Shown here piece after piece: positions 1 through 6,005 of a stretch of DNA of 37,611 bases. A program made the position numbers and the translations under genes. The notes under the pieces were generated by a model that worked only from the letters and a program-made list of their open reading frames with translations, was not told the origin of the DNA and did no database searches. How positions within the stretch are numbered: position 1 is the stretch's first letter; every line of letters begins with the position of its first letter. This DNA comes from Deltaproteobacteria bacterium (lineage in GTDB: Bacteria > Desulfobacterota > Desulfomonilia > Desulfomonilales > Desulfomonilaceae): NCBI GenBank assembly GCA_016875095.1, contig VGSG01000036.1, forward strand, positions 1 through 37,611, written 5' to 3'.

Positions 1-227
1 GACTTACCTCCGGCGAGTCAAATATATAACTTCTTCTAAAAGAACAAGCACTTAAATCGTGCGCGATTTCGCGCGGTTAGTGCCCATAAGAGGTTTTGCA
101 ACCAGCTCTAGTGTGCTGTCCCCTTGATTCCTTGCATAAACATCTGCCGAACGAGGCGTCTGTGCCTAGGCTTGATTCGGCCCATTATGCAGCGTAGTTG
201 AGGGACAGGACACTAGAAGGCTATGCA
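1..227. other. left-edge non-coding stretch
   Basis: No convincing reading frame was seen here. It contains a short perfect dyad at 61-74 (GCGCGA, TT, TCGCGC) of unknown role. The sequence just before 228 carries a GAAGG ribosome-binding-like motif for the following gene. No gene cut by the left edge could be identified. Confidence 0.4.
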
Positions 228-692
228 ATGAAGCAAGAGATGGGCTGGTGGCGCTTACTCAGGCCGTGGGGGCGAACGTGGAAATATGCCTGGAGCTATC
301 ACGTGTATTCTGAAACACATAAACTGATCCACGAGGTACGTCTTCCGGCGCGATCTAAATTGCTGGGTTATCGTGGCGATATCTCTAATGCCCCCTGTCC
401 AGCCGCTAAATTCTCCTTTGATAACGAAGACGTGGTAATATGGACGATTGCCAATCCCACTGGAGGAGATCTCTCTGGCGAACTGGCGTACCGCTGGGAA
501 TCGCCCTATGGGGCTCCTATTACGCTCTTTGTTTCCTCTATTCTCCTGACACTGCTCATTACAGTTTACTTCTTCAGAATCAACCAGTCCCCGTTTCAAT
601 GGTCCTCGGTACTGGAAATTTCCGGCTTGGTTTTCATCGGTGTTTTGATTACGTTCTTGTTGATGAAAGTGACCTTGCCAAGTTTTCGGTAA
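228..692 (+). CDS. small membrane protein of unknown function
   Basis: I do not recognise a family. From the ATG at 228 the product is 154 residues. The first ~95 residues are soluble and aromatic-rich (W/Y-rich start). Two strongly hydrophobic segments follow at about residues 97-116 and 127-147, so the protein is probably anchored in the inner membrane by its C-terminal half with both helices near the end. The frame stays open upstream to a TTG at 198, but ATG 228 is preferred because GAAGG lies about 8 nt upstream. The soluble part has a beta-rich look (short alternating hydrophobic runs near residues 34-90). There is no neighbour on the same strand close enough to form an operon. Confidence is moderate that this is a real gene, because two clear membrane helices in a frame are unlikely by chance. 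Confidence 0.5.
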   Translation: MKQEMGWWRLLRPWGRTWKYAWSYHVYSETHKLIHEVRLPARSKLLGYRGDISNAPCPAAKFSFDNEDVVIWTIANPTGGDLSGELAYRWESPYGAPITLFVSSILLTLLITVYFFRINQSPFQWSSVLEISGLVFIGVLITFLLMKVTLPSFR

Positions 693-955
693 CGGTTCGA
701 TGACAAGAGTCGCGCCTTTCCCTCTGATGAGTTCCGCGCATGTGCTTTGAGGGGAGTTCTGGCGCGCAAATCAGCGTTGTCATGACTGGCGTTGAGTCCT
801 TCATCGCTTGTCCGTGGGCAGTGCAACACTTTCACCCCTTCTCTTGCTCGTCCCACAATACCGGCTCCGTTTCGGTAGCAGAAAGATGCATACCGTGAAG
901 GTACCGGGCGGCCTCGTCACTGAGTTGACCTTTCAGCACCCGGTTCTAGAGGTCC
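693..955. other. intergenic stretch without a recognisable gene
   Basis: Several short frames cross this stretch in different phases, but none has a recognisable product or a ribosome-binding site. The last ~20 nt lead into the degenerate tetR-like remnant that starts at 956. It may be older, decayed duplication material. Confidence 0.4.
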
Positions 956-1022
956 GTGAAGGTTCCCCTCCTCAAAGTGGTCTGGCGTGCCTTCGGCGAA
1001 TTGCGGATGTCATGGGGCGACC
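956..1022 (+). pseudogene. degenerate 5' remnant of the tetR gene (older copy)
   Basis: By eye this stretch aligns with the segment of the intact tetR gene that begins at its internal Met codon (3246). Conceptual translation starts MKVPLLKVVWRAFGEL, compared with MKARILKVARRVFGEY in the intact regulator, and the shared nucleotide run cttcggcgaat is obvious. One inserted base after that run shifts the frame, and the similarity fades after about 1022. It lies exactly 190 nt upstream of the GTG of the first hicB, the same distance as the second remnant from the second hicB. It is a non-functional relic of a duplication. It is more diverged than the copy at 1693 and therefore probably older. Confidence 0.6.
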
Positions 1023-1145
1023 GTGAATCTGACTCTCCCCGTCGTGCGCAGGGCGCGTTCGTGGGACCCGTTGACCTGCATCTGACTCAGTCATGTACTG
1101 GAGCAAGCAATTGTTCATCCGGGGAAGAAACCGAATGAGGAGAGT

Positions 1146-1328
1146 GTGGTCAGGATGAGATACTTCACAGCGATAGTAGAAAGGCGCCCAGACACCGGCT
1201 TGTATGTGGGCCATGTGCCGGGATTTCCAGGAGCCCATTCTCAGGGCGAGACACTGGACGAGCTTAACCGTAACCTGCGAGAAGTCATCGGGATGCTTCT
1301 TGAGGAGAGCGAACCTGAGAAACCGTAG
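1146..1328 (+). CDS. HicB-type antitoxin, orphan copy 1
   Basis: A 60-residue protein of the HicB/UPF0150 antitoxin family. It has the beta-strand start MRYFTAIVE, the characteristic G-L-Y-V-G-H-V-P-G-F-P-G-A-H-S-Q-G-E-T segment, and the helix L-D-E-L-N-R-N-L-R-E-V-I. HicB proteins neutralise the HicA mRNA interferase. No HicA is encoded next to this copy, so its present role is unclear. Start: GTG at 1146 has GAGGAG just upstream; an ATG at 1155 is the alternative. Compared with copy 2 it is one substitution different over the first ~48 residues but stops earlier and lacks the usual C-terminal strand. It sits in a tandemly duplicated block behind a tetR remnant. Confidence 0.75.
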   Translation: MVRMRYFTAIVERRPDTGLYVGHVPGFPGAHSQGETLDELNRNLREVIGMLLEESEPEKP

Positions 1329-1386
1329 AATCCGATCAACGCAAGGAACCGGTTCTTGCCTGCATTCCTCTTGCCCACCATGCATA

Positions 1387-1405
1387 GACAGGCGGGACGC
1401 CTGTC
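1387..1405. repeat. REP-like palindrome
   Basis: Perfect 7-bp arms GACAGGC / GCCTGTC around a GGGAC loop. It belongs to the same family as the palindromes at 1462, 1508 and 2991. Confidence 0.65.
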
Positions 1406-1461
1406 CCACCGAAGCCTAATACCAGTTCGCTTTCAGACAAGTAATATCCTGTTCTTGGTGG

Positions 1462-1480
1462 GACAGGCATCTTGCCTGTC
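1462..1480. repeat. REP-like palindrome
   Basis: Perfect 7-bp arms GACAGGC / GCCTGTC around ATCTT, the same loop as in the element at 2991-3063. Such short palindromes are typical of intergenic REP elements that are usually mobilised by RAYT transposases. No RAYT gene lies in this window. Confidence 0.65.
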
Positions 1481-1507
1481 GTTTTCGGGCCGGCAACCGT
1501 CCGGTAG

Positions 1508-1527
1508 GGCCGGCGTCCCTGCCGGCC
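1508..1527. repeat. REP-like palindrome
   Basis: Arms GGCCGGC / GCCGGCC around GTCCCT. It is the third element of a cluster of three between the first hicB and the second tetR remnant. Confidence 0.6.
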
Positions 1528-1657
1528 ACATTTTCATCCTTGCACCGGTGGCGGCCATTGCCGATGTCTCTTCTTTGATCGCGCAGCAGTATAATGCAGT
1601 CCCGGACGCCACTTCTTTTTTCTCTTGACCACCTGGTGTGGTTTGCGCGATGGTTCT

Positions 1658-1671
1658 CCATCATTTGATGG
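1658..1671. promoter_or_regulatory. CCATCA-TT-TGATGG dyad (copy upstream of tetR remnant)
   Basis: Perfect 6-bp inverted repeat with a 2-bp spacer, preceded by a TTGACC box at 1625-1630. The same dyad and TTGACC box precede the intact tetR gene (3168-3181), so this site was carried along in the duplication. It is a candidate operator of the TetR protein, by position only. Confidence 0.4.
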
Positions 1672-1692
1672 AAACCCCTGCTGGAAACAGCG

Positions 1693-1809
1693 ATGGCAAC
1701 GCCTCTGGAAAGGGCCCGCAAAGACCCGGACTCCATGAAGGCCCGCATCCTCAAGGTCGCGAGGCGTGTCTTCGGCGAATGCGGGTATCATGGCGCAACC
1801 ACGCGCTAA
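1693..1809 (+). pseudogene. truncated 5' copy of the tetR gene
   Basis: An ATG-initiated frame of 38 codons and a TAA. It reproduces the first 38 residues of the intact regulator at 3204, with two amino-acid changes (K7R, Y30C). By hand alignment I count 7 nucleotide differences over 114 nt. It breaks off exactly where the HTH recognition region would begin, at the T-T-R that precedes M-I-A-E-E-A. The upstream dyad and TTGACC box are duplicated too. The peptide cannot form a complete DNA-binding domain, so I treat it as a relic rather than a gene. Confidence 0.8.
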
Positions 1810-1924
1810 ATTGCCCCTGTTGTCAGGACGCTACGTTAGTAGAAACCGTTGACCTCCATCGGACTCAATCATATAGTAGTCCAAAGGAATCGTGCATAAG
1901 CCGAAGGAACCGAACAAAGAAACC

Positions 1925-2143
1925 GTGGTCAGGATGAGATACTTCACAGCGGTAGTAGAAAGGCGCCCAGACACCGGCTTGTATGTGGGTCATGTGCCGG
2001 GATTTCCAGGAGCCCATTCTCAGGGCGAGACACTGGACGAGCTTAACCGTAACCTGCGAGAGGTCATCGGGATGCTGCTTGAGGATGGCGAACCCGATCT
2101 CGAGACCGAATTTATCGGTGTCCAACAAGTGGCGGTTGCGTAG
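1925..2143 (+). CDS. HicB-type antitoxin, orphan copy 2
   Basis: Second copy of the HicB/UPF0150 antitoxin. It is almost identical to the copy at 1146 for the first ~48 residues, but it retains a longer C-terminus ending F-I-G-V-Q-Q-V-A-V-A, the usual final strand of this family. The GTG at 1925 corresponds to the start of copy 1. The frame stays open to 1892, and an ATG at 1934 is a further option. Directly after the stop lies a 12-codon frame that looks like the beginning of a hicA gene (2146-2184), so this copy probably once belonged to a hicBA operon whose toxin has been lost. Confidence 0.75.
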   Translation: MVRMRYFTAVVERRPDTGLYVGHVPGFPGAHSQGETLDELNRNLREVIGMLLEDGEPDLETEFIGVQQVAVA

Positions 2144-2145
2144 CT

Positions 2146-2184
2146 ATGGGCAGAGTGCCTGTTTTCGAACTCATAAACAATTAA
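2146..2184 (+). pseudogene. possible hicA toxin remnant
   Basis: Two nucleotides after the hicB stop, an ATG opens a short frame reading M-G-R-V-P-V-F-E-L-I-N-N-stop. Many HicA proteins located behind hicB start with a similar Met-Gly-x-hydrophobic-Pro-hydrophobic stretch followed by an E-L-I helix. The internal part and the conserved His of HicA are absent. This is a weak, position-supported call and the resemblance could be accidental. Confidence 0.3.
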
Positions 2185-2241
2185 GACTTCCGCTCTGGCG
2201 CCCCAAATTCTTCACCAGGGCCTTGGAAGGGGTTTCGTGCT

Positions 2242-2655
2242 CTATTCATGAAGGGAAACGACTTTGCAGAGATCGGTCCGGTGTATCGGTTTGCGTTTCT
2301 TTTCTACAGTGACCAGCTGGTCCGCACCACAATGAGCCGCGGCCACTATGTGCAGTGCATCCAAAGCGGCTAGACCACTCTTCTTGGCCTCTTCCAACGC
2401 TTCCTGGAGCAGCTCATCCGTGAAGACGCACCAATGGTCCACAGATTCAAAGAACGTCTCGTAAAATTCGATTTCTCCTTTTTCCTCGTAAAAAACAGGC
2501 TTTGGCAAGACCTCCAGTTTCACGAATATGCTGGACGCAAACTCCCTCTCGACACCCCCGAGTATCCGAAAGGCCGCTGTCGAGTCCGGTTCGTTCCCTC
2601 TGAACGCAGCAATGAGGACGCCCGCATCAACGAACGTTATCTTCTTCGTATTCAC
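2242..2655 (-). CDS. PIN-domain toxin (VapC family)
   Basis: A PIN-domain ribonuclease, the toxin half of a VapBC-type system. Counting from the GTG at 2655 (start N-T-K-K), it opens with the classic strand I-T-F-V-D-A-G-V-L. The acidic residues expected for the metal site are all present: Asp in F-V-D-A-G, Glu in K-L-E-V-L, Asp in A-A-L-D-A-L-H-I-V-A, and a final T-V-E-K segment. Length (~137 aa) is normal. GTG 2655 is preferred because GTGGAG lies ~9 nt upstream and the PIN strand usually begins within a few residues. The frame is open to a GTG at 2670. It overlaps the 3' end of the upstream antitoxin gene, implying translational coupling. Its specific RNA target cannot be read from the sequence. 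Confidence 0.8.
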   Translation of the reverse strand: MNTKKITFVDAGVLIAAFRGNEPDSTAAFRILGGVEREFASSIFVKLEVLPKPVFYEEKGEIEFYETFFESVDHWCVFTDELLQEALEEAKKSGLAALDALHIVAAAHCGADQLVTVEKKRKPIHRTDLCKVVSLHE

Positions 2656-2848
2656 GAGTGTGCGCTCCACCCCTGCGTTCGGCTATTTCCCGTTCCAACT
2701 CTACGCGTGTCAAGAGCTTGCCGCCGTGGGCAATGAAGTTCTTGCGGATTTCCATTAATCGTTTGCCAAGAGGTGATAGTTCGAAATCCCCGACACGATC
2801 CCCCGTGGCAGCCGTTCCGGCCCTGGTTTCTTCGGATTCGTGAATCAT
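2627..2848 (-). CDS. VapB-like antitoxin of the PIN toxin
   Basis: A 73-residue protein encoded directly upstream of, and overlapping, the PIN toxin gene. I do not recognise a named DNA-binding fold with certainty. It has a flexible polar N-terminus and two helix-like stretches, L-G-K-R-L-M-E-I-R-K-N-F and T-R-V-E-L-E-R-E-I-A-E-R-R, then a charged tail (R-E-Y-E-E-D-N) of the type that wraps around the toxin. ATG 2848 is chosen over the upstream GTG (2863) because GGAGAGAGG lies 4 nt upstream of it. The antitoxin assignment rests on position, size and overlap. Confidence 0.65.
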   Translation of the reverse strand: MIHESEETRAGTAATGDRVGDFELSPLGKRLMEIRKNFIAHGGKLLTRVELEREIAERRGGAHTREYEEDNVR

Positions 2849-3167
2849 AACGCCTCTCTCCACGGACTATGCTGCAGGTCGGTCAGCGAGCCTTCTGTTG
2901 ATAGGCATCATAACTCAACGCGGGAGTATAGGCCAGCCCCTCTGTAACCACTCACTTACGCGCGGCGGGGCACTGGGGCGCCAAACTCTTAGTAGGACCG
3001 GCATCTTGCCGGTCCCCGCACCACACGGATGAGACACGTGACCGGCAAGATGCCGGTCCTACTGTTCCGGAGGCGCAACCGTCCACGATTTGTCCCGCGT
3101 AACTGAATAGTTGCCAGCCCCACGTTTTTTTCTCTTGACCGCCTCCTACGGTTTGCGCGATGCTCCT
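2849..3167. other. intergenic region with REP-like element
   Basis: This separates the divergently transcribed toxin-antitoxin pair and tetR. Apart from the palindromic element at 2991-3063 and the TTGACC box at 3135-3140, I see no gene. Confidence 0.45.
2991..3063. repeat. double-hairpin REP/BIME-like element
   Basis: A perfect 24-bp inverted repeat (2991-3014 against 3040-3063) separated by 25 nt. Each arm is itself a small hairpin, GACCGGC-ATCTT-GCCGGTC. This nested arrangement is typical of paired REP elements. It may also act as a transcriptional barrier between the - strand toxin-antitoxin genes and tetR. Confidence 0.75.
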
Positions 3168-3181
3168 CCATCATTTGATGG
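3168..3181. promoter_or_regulatory. CCATCA-TT-TGATGG dyad upstream of tetR
   Basis: Perfect inverted repeat ending 22 nt before the tetR ATG, downstream of a TTGACC box (3135-3140). TetR-family repressors usually bind dyads overlapping their own promoter, so this is a candidate autoregulatory operator. A convincing -10 box was not found at normal spacing, so the promoter itself is uncertain. Confidence 0.45.
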
Positions 3182-3203
3182 AAAGCCCCGCTGGAATATC
3201 TCG

Positions 3204-3824
3204 ATGGCAACGCCCCTGGAAAAGGCCCGAAAAGACCCGGACTCCATGAAGGCCCGCATCCTCAAGGTCGCGAGGCGTGTGTTCGGCGAATACGGGTATC
3301 ATGGCGCCACCACGCGGATGATCGCTGAAGAAGCAGGGATCGACATCTCAACTCTGTATTACCACTGGGGGGAGAAGAGCGACCTGTACCAAGGGGTTGT
3401 CCAGGACGTTTTCGACGATTTGCGGCACAAACTCCAGGAAGTGGAACGGGTCATTCATGGCAGGCCGTTCGCTGACCGCATGGAAATCGCAATCGACCTG
3501 ACCACGGAATATCTTTTTGAAAACCCCGAAATTTCAAATCTGGTGCTTCTTCGATATTTCGGCAAGACCCGTGACGAGTCGATCCTGGACATCTACGTGC
3601 CGGACTTTATTTCCGACATCGCCTATTCCATGGGACTGTGCAAGAATAAGAAGGCTGTGCCCAAGGGAGTCTCATTGCAGATCCTGGCGATGATGAACTC
3701 GATCCACAACTTCATTTCCGGTGAAGGTTTTTTTCGGTCCATGCTGACCATGGAGCGTGAAGAATACGTGTCTCGCGTTAAAGAGACGCTGAAGTTCATC
3801 CTCATACCTGCATTCAACACATAA
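3204..3824 (+). CDS. TetR/AcrR-family transcriptional regulator
   Basis: A 206-residue one-component regulator, first gene of the acyl-CoA cluster. The N-terminal HTH spans about residues 17-63: I-L-K-V-A-R-R-V-F, G-Y-H-G-A-T-T-R-M-I-A-E-E-A-G-I and S-T-L-Y-Y-H-W, which is the standard TetR signature. The remaining ~140 residues form the variable ligand-binding and dimerisation part, whose ligand is unknown. Members of this family that precede fatty-acid genes commonly respond to acyl-CoA, and the 21-nt gap to the next gene makes a role in controlling this cluster likely. ATG 3204 is chosen rather than the upstream open frame from 3111, because the ATG is preserved in the duplicated remnant and the upstream part overlaps the dyad. 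Partial copies of the 5' end lie at 956 and 1693. Confidence 0.88.
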   Translation: MATPLEKARKDPDSMKARILKVARRVFGEYGYHGATTRMIAEEAGIDISTLYYHWGEKSDLYQGVVQDVFDDLRHKLQEVERVIHGRPFADRMEIAIDLTTEYLFENPEISNLVLLRYFGKTRDESILDIYVPDFISDIAYSMGLCKNKKAVPKGVSLQILAMMNSIHNFISGEGFFRSMLTMEREEYVSRVKETLKFILIPAFNT

Positions 3825-3845
3825 ACGTCGTCATGGAGGAACTCG

Positions 3846-5987
3846 ATGGCTCTGAATCTTGATTCCATCGGGAAGAAGATCGGCCCGCTGACCAAAGAGT
3901 ACGGTTGGAAGGATGTGATTCTGTACGCATTGGGCGTGGGCGCGGGCTTCGACGAACTGGAATACTGCTACGAAAATCGGCTCAAGGTGATACCGAGTTT
4001 CGCGATTGCCGCGATCTTCGATTTCCTTGCGCAGGCCGGGCTCACGTCCAACGTGAACCTTGCGGGAGTGCTCCACGGCGAGCAGGACCTGATCTTTCAC
4101 AATCCGATTCCGCCGGAAGGGAAGCTGATCACCGAAGGCGCGATCACCCACATGTACGATAAGGGTAAGGAAAAGGGTGCGCTCGTAATCGCGGAAGGTG
4201 ACACATACCATTCCAACGGCCAGAAGCTATTCACGAATATCCTCACGATCTTCGGCCGTTTGGATGGCGGTTTCGGCGGGCCGGAATCTCCCAAGGAGAC
4301 GGTGGAATTCCCCGATCGGCCGCCCGACTTTGAAGAGATTGCGTATCCGTCCGAAAATCAGCCGCTGATTTATCGGTTGAGCGGCGACATTTTCGCGCTG
4401 CACGTTGACCCGGACTTTGCCAAGGCCAGCGGCTTTGAAAAGCCGATCATGCACGGCCTTTGCACGCACGGGTATGCATGTCGGGCAGTGATCAAGCACC
4501 TCTTTCCCGGTGAGCCCGAGCGCATGACCCGCTTCCGGAATCGCTTTTCTCGGACACTTTACCCTGGGGCGCCGATCAAGACACAAATTTGGAAGATTGA
4601 GGAAGGCAAGGCGCTCTTCAGGACCCTGAACGCGGACACGGGCGACGTGGCCATAGATCGCGGCATCGCGGAATGGGTCAGCAAGGCTGAGCTGGAAAAG
4701 CGCTCCAAAGGCGGCTGGATCAGATTTGACGATAGAGTGGCGATTGTGACAGGCGCGGGCGGTGGCCTGGGCAAGGCTTATGCGCTGGAATTGGCTGAGC
4801 GAGGCGCGAAGGTTGTGGTGAATGACCTAGGCGGAGCGAGGGACGGCACCGGCGCAGGAACGAGCATGGCTGACGCTGTGGTGGCTGAAATCAAGGCCGC
4901 GGGCGGCGAAGCGGTGGCAAACTACGATTCAGTGAGCACTCCCGAAGGCGGGGATGCCATTGTGAAGGCCGCGGTCGATGCGTTCGGCCGAGTGGACATC
5001 CTGATCAACAATGCAGGAATCCTGCGGGACAAGAGCCTGATCAAGATGGAGCCGTCCGAATGGGACGCGATCATGGCCGTGCACCTCAACGGCGCATACA
5101 ACGTGACCCGGCCTGCGTTCATCAAGATGCGTGAGCAGGGCTACGGCCGTATCATCATGACCACGTCCGCGGCGGGTCTGTACGGCAACTTCGGCCAGTG
5201 CAACTATTCAGCTGCCAAAATGGCGCTTATCGGCATGGTGAATACGCTCAAGGCGGAAGGTGAAAAGCACAACATCAAAGTGAACGCGATTGCGCCTGTT
5301 GCCGCGACGCGACTGACCGACGATATCCTGCCACCCGACTTGCAGGATAAACTCAAGCCTGAGTTTGTCACGCCGCTGGTTTTGTATCTCTGTTCCGACA
5401 AGTGCCCGGTGACCGGAGCGGTGTACAACTCGGGCATGGGTTGCTACAACAAGGCGGAAGTCATCACGGGCCCTGGAGTGACGCTGGGAAGCGCGGATAA
5501 GCTCCCGACACCGGAAGAAGTGGCTGCGCACATGGATGGAATCAAGTCGCTGCAAGGGGCCAAGCTGTACGCAAATGCCACTGCGGCTGTGGGCGCCTTG
5601 TTCGATGCGGTTGCGGCAGGTCCGACTCAGGCTACGCCGGCTCCTCCTGCGGCAGAGCAGAAGCCGCAGCTCACGGTGCAAGGTGTCTTCGACAACATCG
5701 GGAACGCGTTCCGCTCAGACAAGGCCGCGGGTGTGGACGTGGTCTTCCAGTTCAAAATTTCCGGCCCGACCGGCGGCGATTGGCATGTAATCGTGAAAGA
5801 TCAGAAGTGCCAGGTGTCGTCGGGCGCTCATGCCAAGCCGACCACGACCATCGTTATGGGTGACGAGGATTTCGTCGCCATGATCGGCGGCAAGCTCAAT
5901 GCGATGCAGGCGTACACTTCGGGCAAACTCAAGATCGAAGGCGACCTGATGAAGTCCCAACTCATCGAGAAACTGTTCAAGTTCTAA
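3846..5987 (+). CDS. MaoC-type hydratase / SDR dehydrogenase / SCP2 fusion (MFE-2-like)
   Basis: A 713-residue multifunctional enzyme resembling peroxisomal MFE-2 but with a different domain order. Residues ~1-285 are a double-hotdog 2-enoyl-CoA hydratase 2 with the motif Y-R-L-S-G-D-I-F-A-L-H-V-D-P (catalytic D181, H186) and H-G-L-C-T-H-G (203-209). Residues ~294-535 are a short-chain dehydrogenase with T-G-A-G-G-G-L-G (302-309), N-N-A-G (388-391) and catalytic S441, Y454, K458. An Ala/Pro-rich linker (~592-606) leads to an SCP2 sterol-carrier-type domain (~608-713). Expected chemistry is hydration of an enoyl-CoA and oxidation of the 3-hydroxyacyl-CoA, in the cytoplasm. Eukaryotic MFE-2 is ordered SDR-hydratase-SCP2; here the hydratase comes first. 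GGAGGA lies 5 nt before the ATG. It is 21 nt downstream of tetR and 18 nt upstream of the next fusion gene, hence one operon. Confidence 0.9.
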   Translation: MALNLDSIGKKIGPLTKEYGWKDVILYALGVGAGFDELEYCYENRLKVIPSFAIAAIFDFLAQAGLTSNVNLAGVLHGEQDLIFHNPIPPEGKLITEGAITHMYDKGKEKGALVIAEGDTYHSNGQKLFTNILTIFGRLDGGFGGPESPKETVEFPDRPPDFEEIAYPSENQPLIYRLSGDIFALHVDPDFAKASGFEKPIMHGLCTHGYACRAVIKHLFPGEPERMTRFRNRFSRTLYPGAPIKTQIWKIEEGKALFRTLNADTGDVAIDRGIAEWVSKAELEKRSKGGWIRFDDRVAIVTGAGGGLGKAYALELAERGAKVVVNDLGGARDGTGAGTSMADAVVAEIKAAGGEAVANYDSVSTPEGGDAIVKAAVDAFGRVDILINNAGILRDKSLIKMEPSEWDAIMAVHLNGAYNVTRPAFIKMREQGYGRIIMTTSAAGLYGNFGQCNYSAAKMALIGMVNTLKAEGEKHNIKVNAIAPVAATRLTDDILPPDLQDKLKPEFVTPLVLYLCSDKCPVTGAVYNSGMGCYNKAEVITGPGVTLGSADKLPTPEEVAAHMDGIKSLQGAKLYANATAAVGALFDAVAAGPTQATPAPPAAEQKPQLTVQGVFDNIGNAFRSDKAAGVDVVFQFKISGPTGGDWHVIVKDQKCQVSSGAHAKPTTTIVMGDEDFVAMIGGKLNAMQAYTSGKLKIEGDLMKSQLIEKLFKF

Positions 5988-6005
5988 AGATAAGGGGAGC
6001 CAACC

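Noticed and set aside
1387-3063. CRISPR-like repeat array
   Set aside because: The repeats are few, irregularly spaced and palindromic, have no uniform spacers, and no cas genes are present.
3135-3163. Full sigma70 promoter for tetR starting at the TTGACC box
   Set aside because: The -10 position at 17-nt spacing reads CGATGC, too far from consensus to call; only the dyad was kept.
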